Source: JAVBNU01 sp964617065
GTDB taxonomy: Bacteria > Cyanobacteriota > Vampirovibrionia > Gastranaerophilales > Gastranaerophilaceae
Assembly (NCBI GenBank): GCA_964617065.1
Contig: CAZTVM010000117.1
Span: 1 to 5,005, forward strand
DNA: 5,005 nucleotides
Reading direction: 5' to 3'
This document shows, one piece after another, positions 1 through 5,005 of the stretch. The translations under genes were made by a program, and so were the position numbers. Every line of letters begins with the position of its first letter. Position 1 is the stretch's first letter. The notes beneath the pieces are model-generated. The model was not told the DNA's origin and ran no database searches. It was given only the letters and a program-made list of their open reading frames with translations.

Positions 1-843
1 TAATGCACATGATGTCTCAGCCGCACTTAAATATCCGCAACAACCACAAATATCTTGGCTGCCGCCTTGACACCCAATATATCTTTTTCCGTCATAATTT
101 ATGTATTCTGTCACCCAACAATTTTTATCAAAACCACTTTTTTTCATTGCAATTAATGATGAAAATGAATTAAAGACCGGAAATGACTTTTTTTTCAACT
201 CTACAATTTTGTCCAAAACCAAATATCTGACTTCATCACTGACGCAAAGTTCGTCGCTGCTATTGTGGGCTGTCAGAAAATTAAATGCAACCGATTTAAT
301 TTTTGGATTTCCTGCTACAAATTTTAAAACATCATCAACATCGTTGTAATTAAGCTTATTTATAGTCATGAGCGCCGATATTTTTTTGTACTTCATATTG
401 GCTATATTTTCTATCAGTTTTTCAAATGTTCCTTCGCCTCGAATTTTGTCATGTATTTCTTTCATTCCATCAATACTAACCCAGACACGATTAGCAGAAG
501 TTTTCATTGGCTGTTGCCCATTCGTAACGACCACCGTTGACAAAAAACCTATTTTTTTAGCTAATAAAACAATGTCTTCTATCGTCTTTTCTTCACTAAA
601 CCATAAAAAAGGCTCTCCACCCGTCAAAACAAGTATTCTGCAGCCTTTTCTTATACTTTCTTTTAGTTCTGTAAAAATTTGTTGATAAGTCTTTTCAGTA
701 GTCTCTTTTTTAGAAACGACAGTGCAATGCTGACACTGCAGCCCACAGCGATTAGAAACAGAAAGCACTGCTACCAAAGGCATACGTTTACCGCTTATTT
801 GACAAACAAACCACCAATACAAGAAATACGCAAAACTAATCAC
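1..843 (-). CDS. Radical SAM enzyme of unknown substrate, 3' end beyond window
   Basis: Reading the minus strand from a GTG at 843 gives 281 open codons to the window edge, so the C-terminus is missing. Residues 33-40 read CGLQCQHC, the CxxxCxxC motif that holds the radical SAM 4Fe-4S cluster. They are followed by TGGEP (74-78, SAM-binding GGE motif), VVVTNG (104-109) and SIDG...HDKIRG (123-136), all in normal TIM-barrel order. The first 16 residues are hydrophobic and aromatic (ISFAYFLYWWFVC) and may be a membrane-contacting helix, as in some lipid-acting radical SAM proteins. The visible C-terminal part carries six cysteines (242, 258, 266, 268, 269, 279), possibly an auxiliary Fe-S site or SPASM/twitch-like domain. 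GTG was chosen because a GAGGAGG ribosome site lies 5 bases upstream and a stop codon lies 8 codons upstream in frame; the next in-frame ATG (783) would remove the N-terminal helix. It probably shares a transcript with the LysM gene 47 bases upstream. Plus-strand open frames here are antisense shadows. Family assignment is sure; the reaction is unknown. Confidence 0.9.
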   Translation of the reverse strand, partial: MISFAYFLYWWFVCQISGKRMPLVAVLSVSNRCGLQCQHCTVVSKKETTEKTYQQIFTELKESIRKGCRILVLTGGEPFLWFSEEKTIEDIVLLAKKIGFLSTVVVTNGQQPMKTSANRVWVSIDGMKEIHDKIRGEGTFEKLIENIANMKYKKISALMTINKLNYNDVDDVLKFVAGNPKIKSVAFNFLTAHNSSDELCVSDEVRYLVLDKIVELKKKSFPVFNSFSSLIAMKKSGFDKNCWVTEYINYDGKRYIGCQGGSQDICGCCGYLSAAETSCAL

Positions 844-848
844 TACAG

Positions 849-855
849 CCTCCTC
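849..855 (-). promoter_or_regulatory. Ribosome binding site fixing the GTG start
   Basis: GAGGAGG lies 5 bases before the GTG at 843 on the minus strand. This near-perfect Shine-Dalgarno sequence decides the non-ATG start of the radical SAM gene. It sits inside a four-codon open frame (ATG at 857, codons for MRRL, stop TAG) whose stop shares its G with the GTG start; this may be chance. Confidence 0.75.
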
Positions 856-890
856 ATCGATGTATCATAAAAAAGTACATCAACGTCATA

Positions 891-1478
891 TTAATCAATA
901 GGAATAATTAATTTTTGACCAATAGACAATTTGTTCGGATTGGCTAAGTTGTTAGCGTTAGCTATTTTGCTAATTTGAGCATTGTCATACTTTCCGTAAA
1001 ATCTCATCGCAACACTATCTAAAGTATCTCCGGACTTAATTGTGTATGTTTCTGTTTTGCTTCCGACATTCGCTGAGGATTTAGCCGTATCAGGTGGCAA
1101 GAAATTTATAGACTCATTCGAAACAGCAGTAGCTGCTACTTTTTCCGAAACTTGAGGCGATTTGACTTTTTCTTTCTCAATTCTGAAATTACCGTCATCT
1201 GAAACACTATGAGCTGCAAACGAAATTATCGCAGTCATTAAAAACATAGCCAATGCTCCAACTATAAAGCCTGTGACTAAATAAACCGCCGGCGACTTTT
1301 CGTCCTTCTGATTTACTTTAAATGATTGCCAAAGAACATCTAATTCTTTTTCTTTCGTAGGTCTAACGTATATCCCCGGTGCTGAATCATTAGAAACTCG
1401 CTTTTGTGATTTTATTTCTCTCAATAGCTCCATACGTTCTTTTGTTAAATTTGATCTATGAAGTGTTGAACTTTTCAT
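891..1478 (-). CDS. Single-pass membrane protein with C-terminal LysM domain
   Basis: The 195-residue product starts at an ATG with AGAAGGAG 4 bases upstream. Residues 1-62 are charged and presumably cytoplasmic. About 64-88 form one hydrophobic membrane span. About 90-142 are a low-complexity linker rich in Ser, Lys, Val and Glu, and 144-193 are a LysM domain (YTIKSGDTLDSVAMRFYGK ... NKLSIGQKLIIPID). LysM domains bind N-acetylglucosamine-containing glycans, usually peptidoglycan. The expected topology is N-in/C-out, with the LysM domain reaching the cell wall from a membrane anchor. There is no signal peptidase site and no fused hydrolase, so it is more likely a wall-binding or structural anchor than an autolysin. 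It follows rpsO by 61 bases but has its own candidate promoter in that gap, and precedes the radical SAM gene by 47 bases. Domain calls are confident; the cellular role is inferred. Confidence 0.9.
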   Translation of the reverse strand: MKSSTLHRSNLTKERMELLREIKSQKRVSNDSAPGIYVRPTKEKELDVLWQSFKVNQKDEKSPAVYLVTGFIVGALAMFLMTAIISFAAHSVSDDGNFRIEKEKVKSPQVSEKVAATAVSNESINFLPPDTAKSSANVGSKTETYTIKSGDTLDSVAMRFYGKYDNAQISKIANANNLANPNKLSIGQKLIIPID

Positions 1479-1482
1479 AATG

Positions 1483-1490
1483 CTCCTTCT
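1483..1490 (-). promoter_or_regulatory. Ribosome binding site of LysM gene
   Basis: AGAAGGAG lies 4 bases before the ATG at 1478 on the minus strand. It is a strong Shine-Dalgarno match and supports this start. Confidence 0.75.
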
Positions 1491-1506
1491 CTAATTGCTT
1501 AATAAT

Positions 1507-1535
1507 ATCCTAAGATATTAAACTTTTGAAGTCAA
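1507..1535 (-). promoter_or_regulatory. Sigma-70-type promoter for LysM/radical SAM genes
   Basis: On the minus strand TTGACT (1535-1530, 5 of 6 to consensus) is separated by 17 bases from TAGGAT (1512-1507, 4 of 6). Transcription would start near 1500 and leave about 20 bases of leader with the ribosome site. A 6-bp dyad (AATATC at 1519-1514 and GATATT at 1509-1504, minus-strand reading) overlaps the -10 element; it could be an operator or the remains of a weak rpsO 3' hairpin. Found by eye only. Confidence 0.5.
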
Positions 1536-1539
1536 TTAA

Positions 1540-1809
1540 CTAACCTCTTATATTTAATTTCTTAATCAATGTTCTATATTTGGACAAATCATCATTTTTG
1601 AGATAAGCCAGCAATCTTTTTCTTTTACCTACCATCATCAGCAAGCCTCTACGACCTTGGAAATCTTTAGCGTTAATTTTTAGGTGTTCAGTTAATTCAT
1701 TAATCTTTGCTGACAACAACGCAATTTGTACCTCAGTAGAGCCTGTATCTTTAGCATCCTTACCAAATTTTTTAACAATTTCTTCTTTATTCTTTAAATT
1801 AATTGACAT
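1540..1809 (-). CDS. rpsO: Small ribosomal subunit protein S15
   Basis: The 89-residue product has the usual length of bacterial S15, a primary 16S rRNA-binding protein of the 30S platform that docks on helices 20-22. The family signature is clear: DTGSTEVQIALLSAKINELTEHL, then KDFQGRRGLLMMVGKRKRLLAYL, ending KLNIRG. In E. coli numbering His41 and Asp48, which contact rRNA, are kept, but position 51 is Gly instead of Ser (KDFQGRR where E. coli has KDHHSRR). The start is the ATG at 1809, preceded by AAAGG at 7 bases. The open frame extends upstream to an ATG at 1905, but those 32 extra codons have no counterpart in S15 and overlap the likely promoter. The gene lies downstream of the hibernation factor gene, with a terminator between them. 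S15 often represses its own mRNA through its leader; the leader here is about 60 bases. Confidence 0.97.
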   Translation of the reverse strand: MSINLKNKEEIVKKFGKDAKDTGSTEVQIALLSAKINELTEHLKINAKDFQGRRGLLMMVGKRKRLLAYLKNDDLSKYRTLIKKLNIRG

Positions 1810-1833
1810 ATTTTTTCCTTTTCTATTTTCCCG

Positions 1834-1853
1834 ATTTGAACCTGCCATCAAAT
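1834..1853 (-). promoter_or_regulatory. Possible S15 leader hairpin
   Basis: In the rpsO leader the minus strand reads ATTTGA, an 8-base loop TGGCAGGT, then TCAAAT, a perfect 6-bp stem followed by CGGG. S15 is known to autoregulate through leader structures that differ between phyla, so a structured element here is plausible. The stem is short and AT-rich, and no known S15-binding motif was recognised. Confidence 0.22.
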
Positions 1854-1877
1854 TCAACGGTGTGTAATCTTTCCTTG

Positions 1878-1905
1878 ATGATATCATTTCAAGTTCAAAT
1901 TGCAA
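1878..1905 (-). promoter_or_regulatory. Candidate promoter of rpsO
   Basis: On the minus strand TTGCAA (1905-1900) is followed by 16 bases and TATCAT (1883-1878). It lies between the terminator at 1957-1984 and the S15 start, where a promoter is needed. The predicted transcript begins near 1871 with a leader of about 60 bases. The region is AT-rich, so chance matches are common. Confidence 0.4.
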
Positions 1906-1956
1906 TTTTTTTTATCAAATTATAAATTTTTATAAACATTTGTAAATTTTTGCTAT

Positions 1957-1984
1957 TGAAAAAAGAGGTCGTATGACCTCTTTT
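1957..1984 (-). terminator. Rho-independent terminator after hibernation factor gene
   Basis: The minus strand carries AAAAGAGGTC, loop ATAC, GACCTCTTTT: a perfect 10-bp stem with a GAGGTC/GACCTC core. The T run continues for two more bases before CAATAG. It ends the hpf transcript and separates it from rpsO. Because the stem ends in A and T runs, it could also work from the plus strand, but no plus-strand gene needs it. Any reading of the upstream protein that runs through this hairpin is therefore doubtful. Confidence 0.85.
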
Positions 1985-2055
1985 CTTTGTATTTGTATAA
2001 TTATCATGAATTTCAAAATCAGCCAGTTTGACTGCTCCATTTTGTGAAAGACCTT

Positions 2056-2065
2056 NNNNNNNNNN
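2056..2065. other. Assembly gap (10 N)
   Basis: Ten consecutive N bases interrupt the 3' part of the hibernation factor gene. Fixed-length N runs are usually scaffold joins whose true size is unknown. None of the three frames downstream of the gap resembles the end of a hibernation factor, so missing sequence or a wrong join is likely. Confidence 0.97.
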
Positions 2066-2454
2066 ATTGCACTCAATACTTCTTCTTCGCCTTCATCGTC
2101 AGAAGTGCCTTCTGCAACTGCGTCAGTTCTTATTGATGCTGATTTACTTTTTGATTTTAAATTCTTGTCTTTGTACTTGATTACTTGGCGATTTAATTTA
2201 TCCGCCAAAATATCAATACTCGCATACATTGACTCTGCCGTTTCTTCTACTTTCAATGATGTTCCTGAAGCCAGTTTACAATTTGCTTCAGCCGTGTGAT
2301 TTAATGATACCGATGGATTTTTAATTACGCTCAGTACAACCTCTATCATCTGAATTTGGTCATAATGATTTGCAACTTTGCCTATTTTTTCCTTTACATA
2401 GGCTTTAATTGCATCCGTAATTTCAATGTTGCGTCCGTTCACTATTATACGCAT
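2066..2454 (-). CDS. hpf: Ribosome hibernation promoting factor (HPF/RaiA family), 3' end lost in gap
   Basis: The product begins MRIIVNGRNIEITDAIKAYV, typical of the S30AE/sigma-54 modulation domain, and this domain runs to about residue 98 (beta-alpha-beta-beta-beta-alpha pattern, ending RQVIKYKDKNLK). The family binds the 30S decoding centre and helps inactivate ribosomes, as 100S dimers in the long form, when growth slows. Residues 100-129 are a Lys/Ser then acidic linker (SDDEGEEEVLSA), which suggests the long form with a C-terminal dimerisation domain. That domain is not visible: codon 130 enters the N gap. After the gap, the continuing frame is open to 1930 but runs through the terminator and looks non-coding. 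The next frame stops at 2019, before the terminator, after a short tail beginning RSFTKWSSQTG. The third frame is also open through the terminator. The ATG at 2454 has GGAGG 6 bases upstream. The N-terminal assignment is sure; the end coordinate is not. Confidence 0.9.
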
Positions 2455-2460
2455 AGAATG

Positions 2461-2465
2461 CCTCC
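2461..2465 (-). promoter_or_regulatory. Ribosome binding site of hpf
   Basis: GGAGG lies 6 bases before the ATG at 2454 on the minus strand, an ideal Shine-Dalgarno position that confirms the start. Confidence 0.8.
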
Positions 2466-2484
2466 ATAAAATTTATACCTATTT

Positions 2485-2513
2485 AGTATAACTCATTTTT
2501 CTCAAACTTTAAA
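2485..2513 (-). promoter_or_regulatory. Candidate promoter of hpf
   Basis: On the minus strand TTTAAA (2513-2508) is separated by 17 bases from TATACT (2490-2485, 5 of 6 to the -10 consensus). Transcription would start near 2478, giving a leader of about 25 bases. Separate control fits a growth-phase-regulated gene behind an unrelated protease. The -35 match is weak. Confidence 0.5.
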
Positions 2514-2529
2514 GCTTTTTTGTTTATTT

Positions 2530-2552
2530 ATTGTAAAAGTTTTTTTTACAAT
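2530..2552. repeat. Perfect 9-bp AT inverted repeat
   Basis: ATTGTAAAA, 5-base loop, TTTTACAAT lies between the protease gene and the hpf promoter. The stem has only one G-C pair, and no T run follows it on the minus strand. It is a poor terminator and may instead be a binding site, or chance in AT-rich DNA. No better terminator for the protease transcript is visible in 2455-2594. Confidence 0.35.
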
Positions 2553-2594
2553 TTTCGTAACTATTCACTCAATTGCGATTGCGCCAATTAACAA

Positions 2595-4055
2595 TTATAC
2601 AAACAAATTAAGTATTTTATATTTGTTCATACGTTTATCATTATTGAGGTTAGCATTATTGCGTTTCAACTCCTTCAATATTTGATATGCCTTTATATAC
2701 GCCATTTTGTCGTAATATATATCCACCAAAATAAAACCCGAGTCCAAATCAGCTGGATTTTGTTTCAATAAAAAGCTTAGTAGCGCAACACCATGCTTTT
2801 CATCCCCCAGCTTATAGTAATTTAAAGCTATTATCCGTTTCAGGTAGTCCTTTTCGCTTATATTGTTAGCTTCTTCCAGATACAAAAGTGAATTTTGATA
2901 ATCTTTTAATTCCAAATATATGATGCCTAAATTATAATTTATATTATAAAATACTTCTTTTGTCGTGCAGAGTTCCTTAGCTCTCAGTAAGGCTTTTATT
3001 GCTTTTGGATAATCCTTTATTTGATAATAAAATGTCGCTAGTTCAATCCACCCTGAGGGCATCTCAGGCGCTTTTTGTATGTATCTCACTGCTTTTATAT
3101 ATTGTTCACTGTTACGTTTTACATCTCCTCCGACTATGATTGGAGCGTATATTCTCATATTTGTACTCATTTCGCTGATTTCTGAATTCGAAATATCTGG
3201 AACCAACAAATACAACAACTTTACAGTATTTATATCGCCCAGCGACAATTCATCTCTGGGCGAAAGTGCCATTATGTCGTTTGAATTATCGCTATGCTCT
3301 AAAATACCAAGCGCATGACCGATTTCATGAAGTGCATTTGTATAAAGAATTTCTGATTTTATACTTTCACCTAAATTGTTTTTAGCATTAAATGAAATTG
3401 CCATTTTATTCAGTGTTGTTTCATTTTTAATTGTAGGTATAGTCATGCCTGCAACGTAATATTCTGCATTCTCTTTGGTTTCGACATCTAACGCAAAATC
3501 TACAGCTATGTTTGCCTCGTTTCTGTTATCTACATATTTGAAATTGAAAAAATTGTCAAGAGCATTATCCCATGTCGCAAAAGCTTGTTCGACAGCATTA
3601 ATATTATCAATTGAGGCATCTCTCTTATCGATGAACACTCTCAAAGGAAATTTGTTTTCGTCCCATCTTACGACTTTGTTATTTTGTAATACTGCATATA
3701 TGTAGTTATTTTCAAAATATTTGAGCGTTGAATTTTTAAATTCTTCCAATCGCTTGTCTGCAGCAAGCGCCGCCGATGAGTCAACACTTTTACTTATTTT
3801 GTATAATTCAATCTGGTTGTAATAAGTCATAGGCAGCTTAGTCAGCGTTTGGACATAATTATTCATATATCGCAAATTTTCAGGGTTTATCTCTTTAGCG
3901 ATAGCCAAAGAAATTTTTGCATGGCTGTAATCTTTAGTGTTGTAAAAATATTTTCCCAAACAAAATGAACCAAACGCCACAAAATTTTTGAACAAAAGTG
4001 CAAAAACTATTGCAAAAATTACTATAACAGCTAATTTAGTAGAATTTTTCAGCAT
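2595..4055 (-). CDS. Membrane-anchored matrixin-like zinc metalloprotease with TPR-type repeats
   Basis: The product has 486 residues. About 7-30 are one hydrophobic segment, either a signal anchor or an uncleaved signal peptide. A TPR-like helical pair follows (35-60, YFYNTKDYSHAKISLAIAKEINPEN). The protease domain covers about 130-285: WDENKFPLRVFID, an AFATWDNA helix (159-166) typical of matrixin/M10-type folds, then HEIGHALGILEHSD (243-256). Zinc ligands would be His243, His247 and His254, with Glu244 as catalytic base, and a Met-turn at DIM (260-262) followed by LSLGDINTVKLLY (270-282). The third His is one residue later than in the HExxHxxGxxH consensus; I recall the same spacing in bacterial HExGHxLGxxGHS proteins. 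Residues 335-470 hold several TPR-type repeats (for example FYYQIKDYPKAIKALLRAKEL, LGIIYLELKDYQNSLLYLEEA). It starts 29 bases after the thrC stop and is probably co-transcribed; the ribosome site is weak (AAGGT about 15 bases upstream). Substrate unknown; likely acts outside the cytoplasmic membrane. Confidence 0.88.
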   Translation of the reverse strand: MLKNSTKLAVIVIFAIVFALLFKNFVAFGSFCLGKYFYNTKDYSHAKISLAIAKEINPENLRYMNNYVQTLTKLPMTYYNQIELYKISKSVDSSAALAADKRLEEFKNSTLKYFENNYIYAVLQNNKVVRWDENKFPLRVFIDKRDASIDNINAVEQAFATWDNALDNFFNFKYVDNRNEANIAVDFALDVETKENAEYYVAGMTIPTIKNETTLNKMAISFNAKNNLGESIKSEILYTNALHEIGHALGILEHSDNSNDIMALSPRDELSLGDINTVKLLYLLVPDISNSEISEMSTNMRIYAPIIVGGDVKRNSEQYIKAVRYIQKAPEMPSGWIELATFYYQIKDYPKAIKALLRAKELCTTKEVFYNINYNLGIIYLELKDYQNSLLYLEEANNISEKDYLKRIIALNYYKLGDEKHGVALLSFLLKQNPADLDSGFILVDIYYDKMAYIKAYQILKELKRNNANLNNDKRMNKYKILNLFV

Positions 4056-4084
4056 TATTTCCCAAAAATTACCTTATAGGATTA

Positions 4085-5005
4085 TTATATATCCATGACT
4101 TTCAAAATGTCATCTAATTTTGAAGAAGTTTTCTTTACAGAACTGTCAGCATATTTTATAGCGGAGTCTGGGTCTTTTAGTCCGTTTCCTGTTAAAATAC
4201 AAACTATTTTTGCTCCATCTTTTATCAAACCTAATTTTTTTGCTTTGATAACACCAGCAACAGACGCTGCAGAAGCAGGTTCCGCAAGGATCCCTTCCGT
4301 CGCTGCAATCATTTTATATGCCTCAATAATTTCAGGGTCAGTCACTGAATTAATTATACCGTTACTTTTATCACGAGCATTTTCAGCTTGTTTCCAACTG
4401 GCAGGATTTCCTATTCTAATAGCAGTGGCAATTGTTTCAGGTTTCATAATCCTTTCTCCACGGACGATAGCAGCTGCACCTTCAGCTTCAAATCCCATCA
4501 TCTTTGGCAAATGCGTAATTTTGTTTATCGCTAAAAATTCTTCATAACCTTTGAAATAAGCCGTAATATTTCCGGCATTTCCGACTGGGATAAAGTGGTA
4601 GTCAGGCGCATCTCCTAAAGCTTCGCAAATTTCAAACGCACCTGTTTTTTGTCCTTCTATTCGATAAGGGTTTACTGAATTGACCAATGTTATAGGATAA
4701 TTTTCAGAAATTTTAATGACCAGTTCAAGTGCCTCATCAAAATTACCTTGAATAGCAATGATTTCAGCGCCATACATCATAGCTTGTGATAATTTGCCCA
4801 AAGCTATATACCCATCAGGGATTAAAACGAATGTTTTTATACCGGCTTTCGCTCCGTAAGCAGCGGCAGCAGCACTTGTATTGCCGGTAGAAGCACAAAT
4901 AATAGCCTTTGAACCTGCTTCAACAGCTTTTGAAACTGCCATTGTCATTCCCCTGTCTTTAAAACTACCTGTGGGATTTGAACCCTCAAATTTTAAGTAA
5001 ATTTC
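4085..5005 (-). CDS. thrC: Threonine synthase, 5' end beyond window
   Basis: The visible 306 residues begin in frame at the window edge with EIYLKFEGSNPTGSFKDRG; the first ATG inside (4948) is not the true start. The enzyme converts O-phospho-L-homoserine to threonine with pyridoxal phosphate, the last step of threonine synthesis in the cytoplasm. Visible family features, numbered from the edge: PLP Schiff-base Lys16 in SFKDRG, ASTGNTS (38-44), the phosphate-binding loop PVGNAGN (140-146), AIRIGNPASW (195-204), EPASAAS (242-248) and LTGNGLKDP (271-279), whose Thr normally touches the pyridine nitrogen. The motifs separate it from threonine dehydratase and match the short (about 360-residue) cyanobacterial/Gram-positive threonine synthase, so about 50 N-terminal residues lie outside. 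All key residues are present and the gene looks functional. The protease gene follows after 29 bases without a terminator. Confidence 0.95.
   Translation of the reverse strand, partial: EIYLKFEGSNPTGSFKDRGMTMAVSKAVEAGSKAIICASTGNTSAAAAAYGAKAGIKTFVLIPDGYIALGKLSQAMMYGAEIIAIQGNFDEALELVIKISENYPITLVNSVNPYRIEGQKTGAFEICEALGDAPDYHFIPVGNAGNITAYFKGYEEFLAINKITHLPKMMGFEAEGAAAIVRGERIMKPETIATAIRIGNPASWKQAENARDKSNGIINSVTDPEIIEAYKMIAATEGILAEPASAASVAGVIKAKKLGLIKDGAKIVCILTGNGLKDPDSAIKYADSSVKKTSSKLDDILKVMDI

Noticed and set aside
101..870. Three plus-strand open frames (101-349, 368-685, 679-870)
   Set aside because: They are antisense to a continuous minus-strand frame with clear radical SAM motifs. Their translations are rich in Ser, Phe and Ile, without any domain or ribosome site.
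1810..1905. 32-codon N-terminal extension of S15
   Set aside because: S15 proteins are about 89 residues. The extension overlaps the likely promoter, and the ATG at 1809 gives the standard N-terminus.
1930..2055. Hibernation factor reading frame continuing through the Ns to 1930
   Set aside because: The residues after the gap do not resemble the family and the frame passes through the terminator hairpin; the phase across the gap is unknown.
2105..2299. Plus-strand open frame inside hpf
   Set aside because: It is a shadow of the well-supported minus-strand S30AE domain gene.
2565..2590. GCGATTGCG direct repeat and AATTG/CAATT dyad downstream of the protease gene
   Set aside because: The stem is only 5 bp with no T run, so it is too weak to call a terminator or a regulatory site.
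3079..3705. Two plus-strand open frames (3079-3318, 3475-3705) inside the protease gene
   Set aside because: They lie opposite the zinc-protease and TPR coding frame and show no domain of their own.
4095..4547. 150-codon plus-strand open frame opposite thrC
   Set aside because: It mirrors conserved threonine synthase codons; hydrophobic low-complexity translation, no ribosome site.
1..5005. Mobile elements, CRISPR arrays, tRNA or rRNA genes, defence or toxin systems
   Set aside because: No transposase or integrase motifs, spaced repeats or tRNA cloverleaf elements were seen on either strand; all genes look like chromosomal housekeeping or envelope genes.

Overview
The window comes from an AT-rich bacterial chromosome. 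All six recognisable protein genes lie on the minus strand, so transcription runs from position 5005 down to 1. A run of ten N bases at 2056-2065 suggests a draft or metagenome-assembled scaffold. The threonine synthase closely resembles the short cyanobacterial type as I remember it. Together with the low GC and a non-photosynthetic-looking gene set, this suggests the Melainabacteria/Vampirovibrionia (for example gut Gastranaerophilales). That lineage call is an inference from remembered family features, not from a search.

Layout in transcription order. (1) 5005-4085: threonine synthase, 5' end cut by the window edge. (2) 4055-2595, after a 29-base gap and probably co-transcribed: a membrane-anchored protein with a matrixin-like zinc protease domain between tetratricopeptide-type helical repeats. 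(3) From its own promoter (TTTAAA-17-TATACT) and a strong GGAGG site: a ribosome hibernation factor (HPF/RaiA family) from 2454. Its N-terminal domain is intact, but its 3' end is lost in the N gap. A clear rho-independent terminator follows at 1957-1984. (4) 1809-1540: ribosomal protein S15, with a candidate promoter and a roughly 60-base leader. (5) 1478-891, from a TTGACT-17-TAGGAT promoter: a single-pass membrane protein with an extracytoplasmic C-terminal LysM domain. (6) From a GTG at 843 and running off the window at position 1: a radical SAM enzyme with a CxxxCxxC cluster motif, a hydrophobic aromatic N-terminus and a cysteine-rich C-terminal part.

The genes do not form one pathway. 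The hpf-rpsO pair is a translation module. The LysM protein and the anchored protease are envelope functions. Threonine synthase is amino-acid biosynthesis. The radical SAM enzyme is of unknown substrate and probably shares a transcript with the LysM gene. No mobile element, tRNA, rRNA, CRISPR array or phage feature was seen, and no gene-free stretch exceeds 300 bases. The least ordinary items are the Cys-rich radical SAM protein and the TPR-flanked protease with a one-residue-longer zinc motif.
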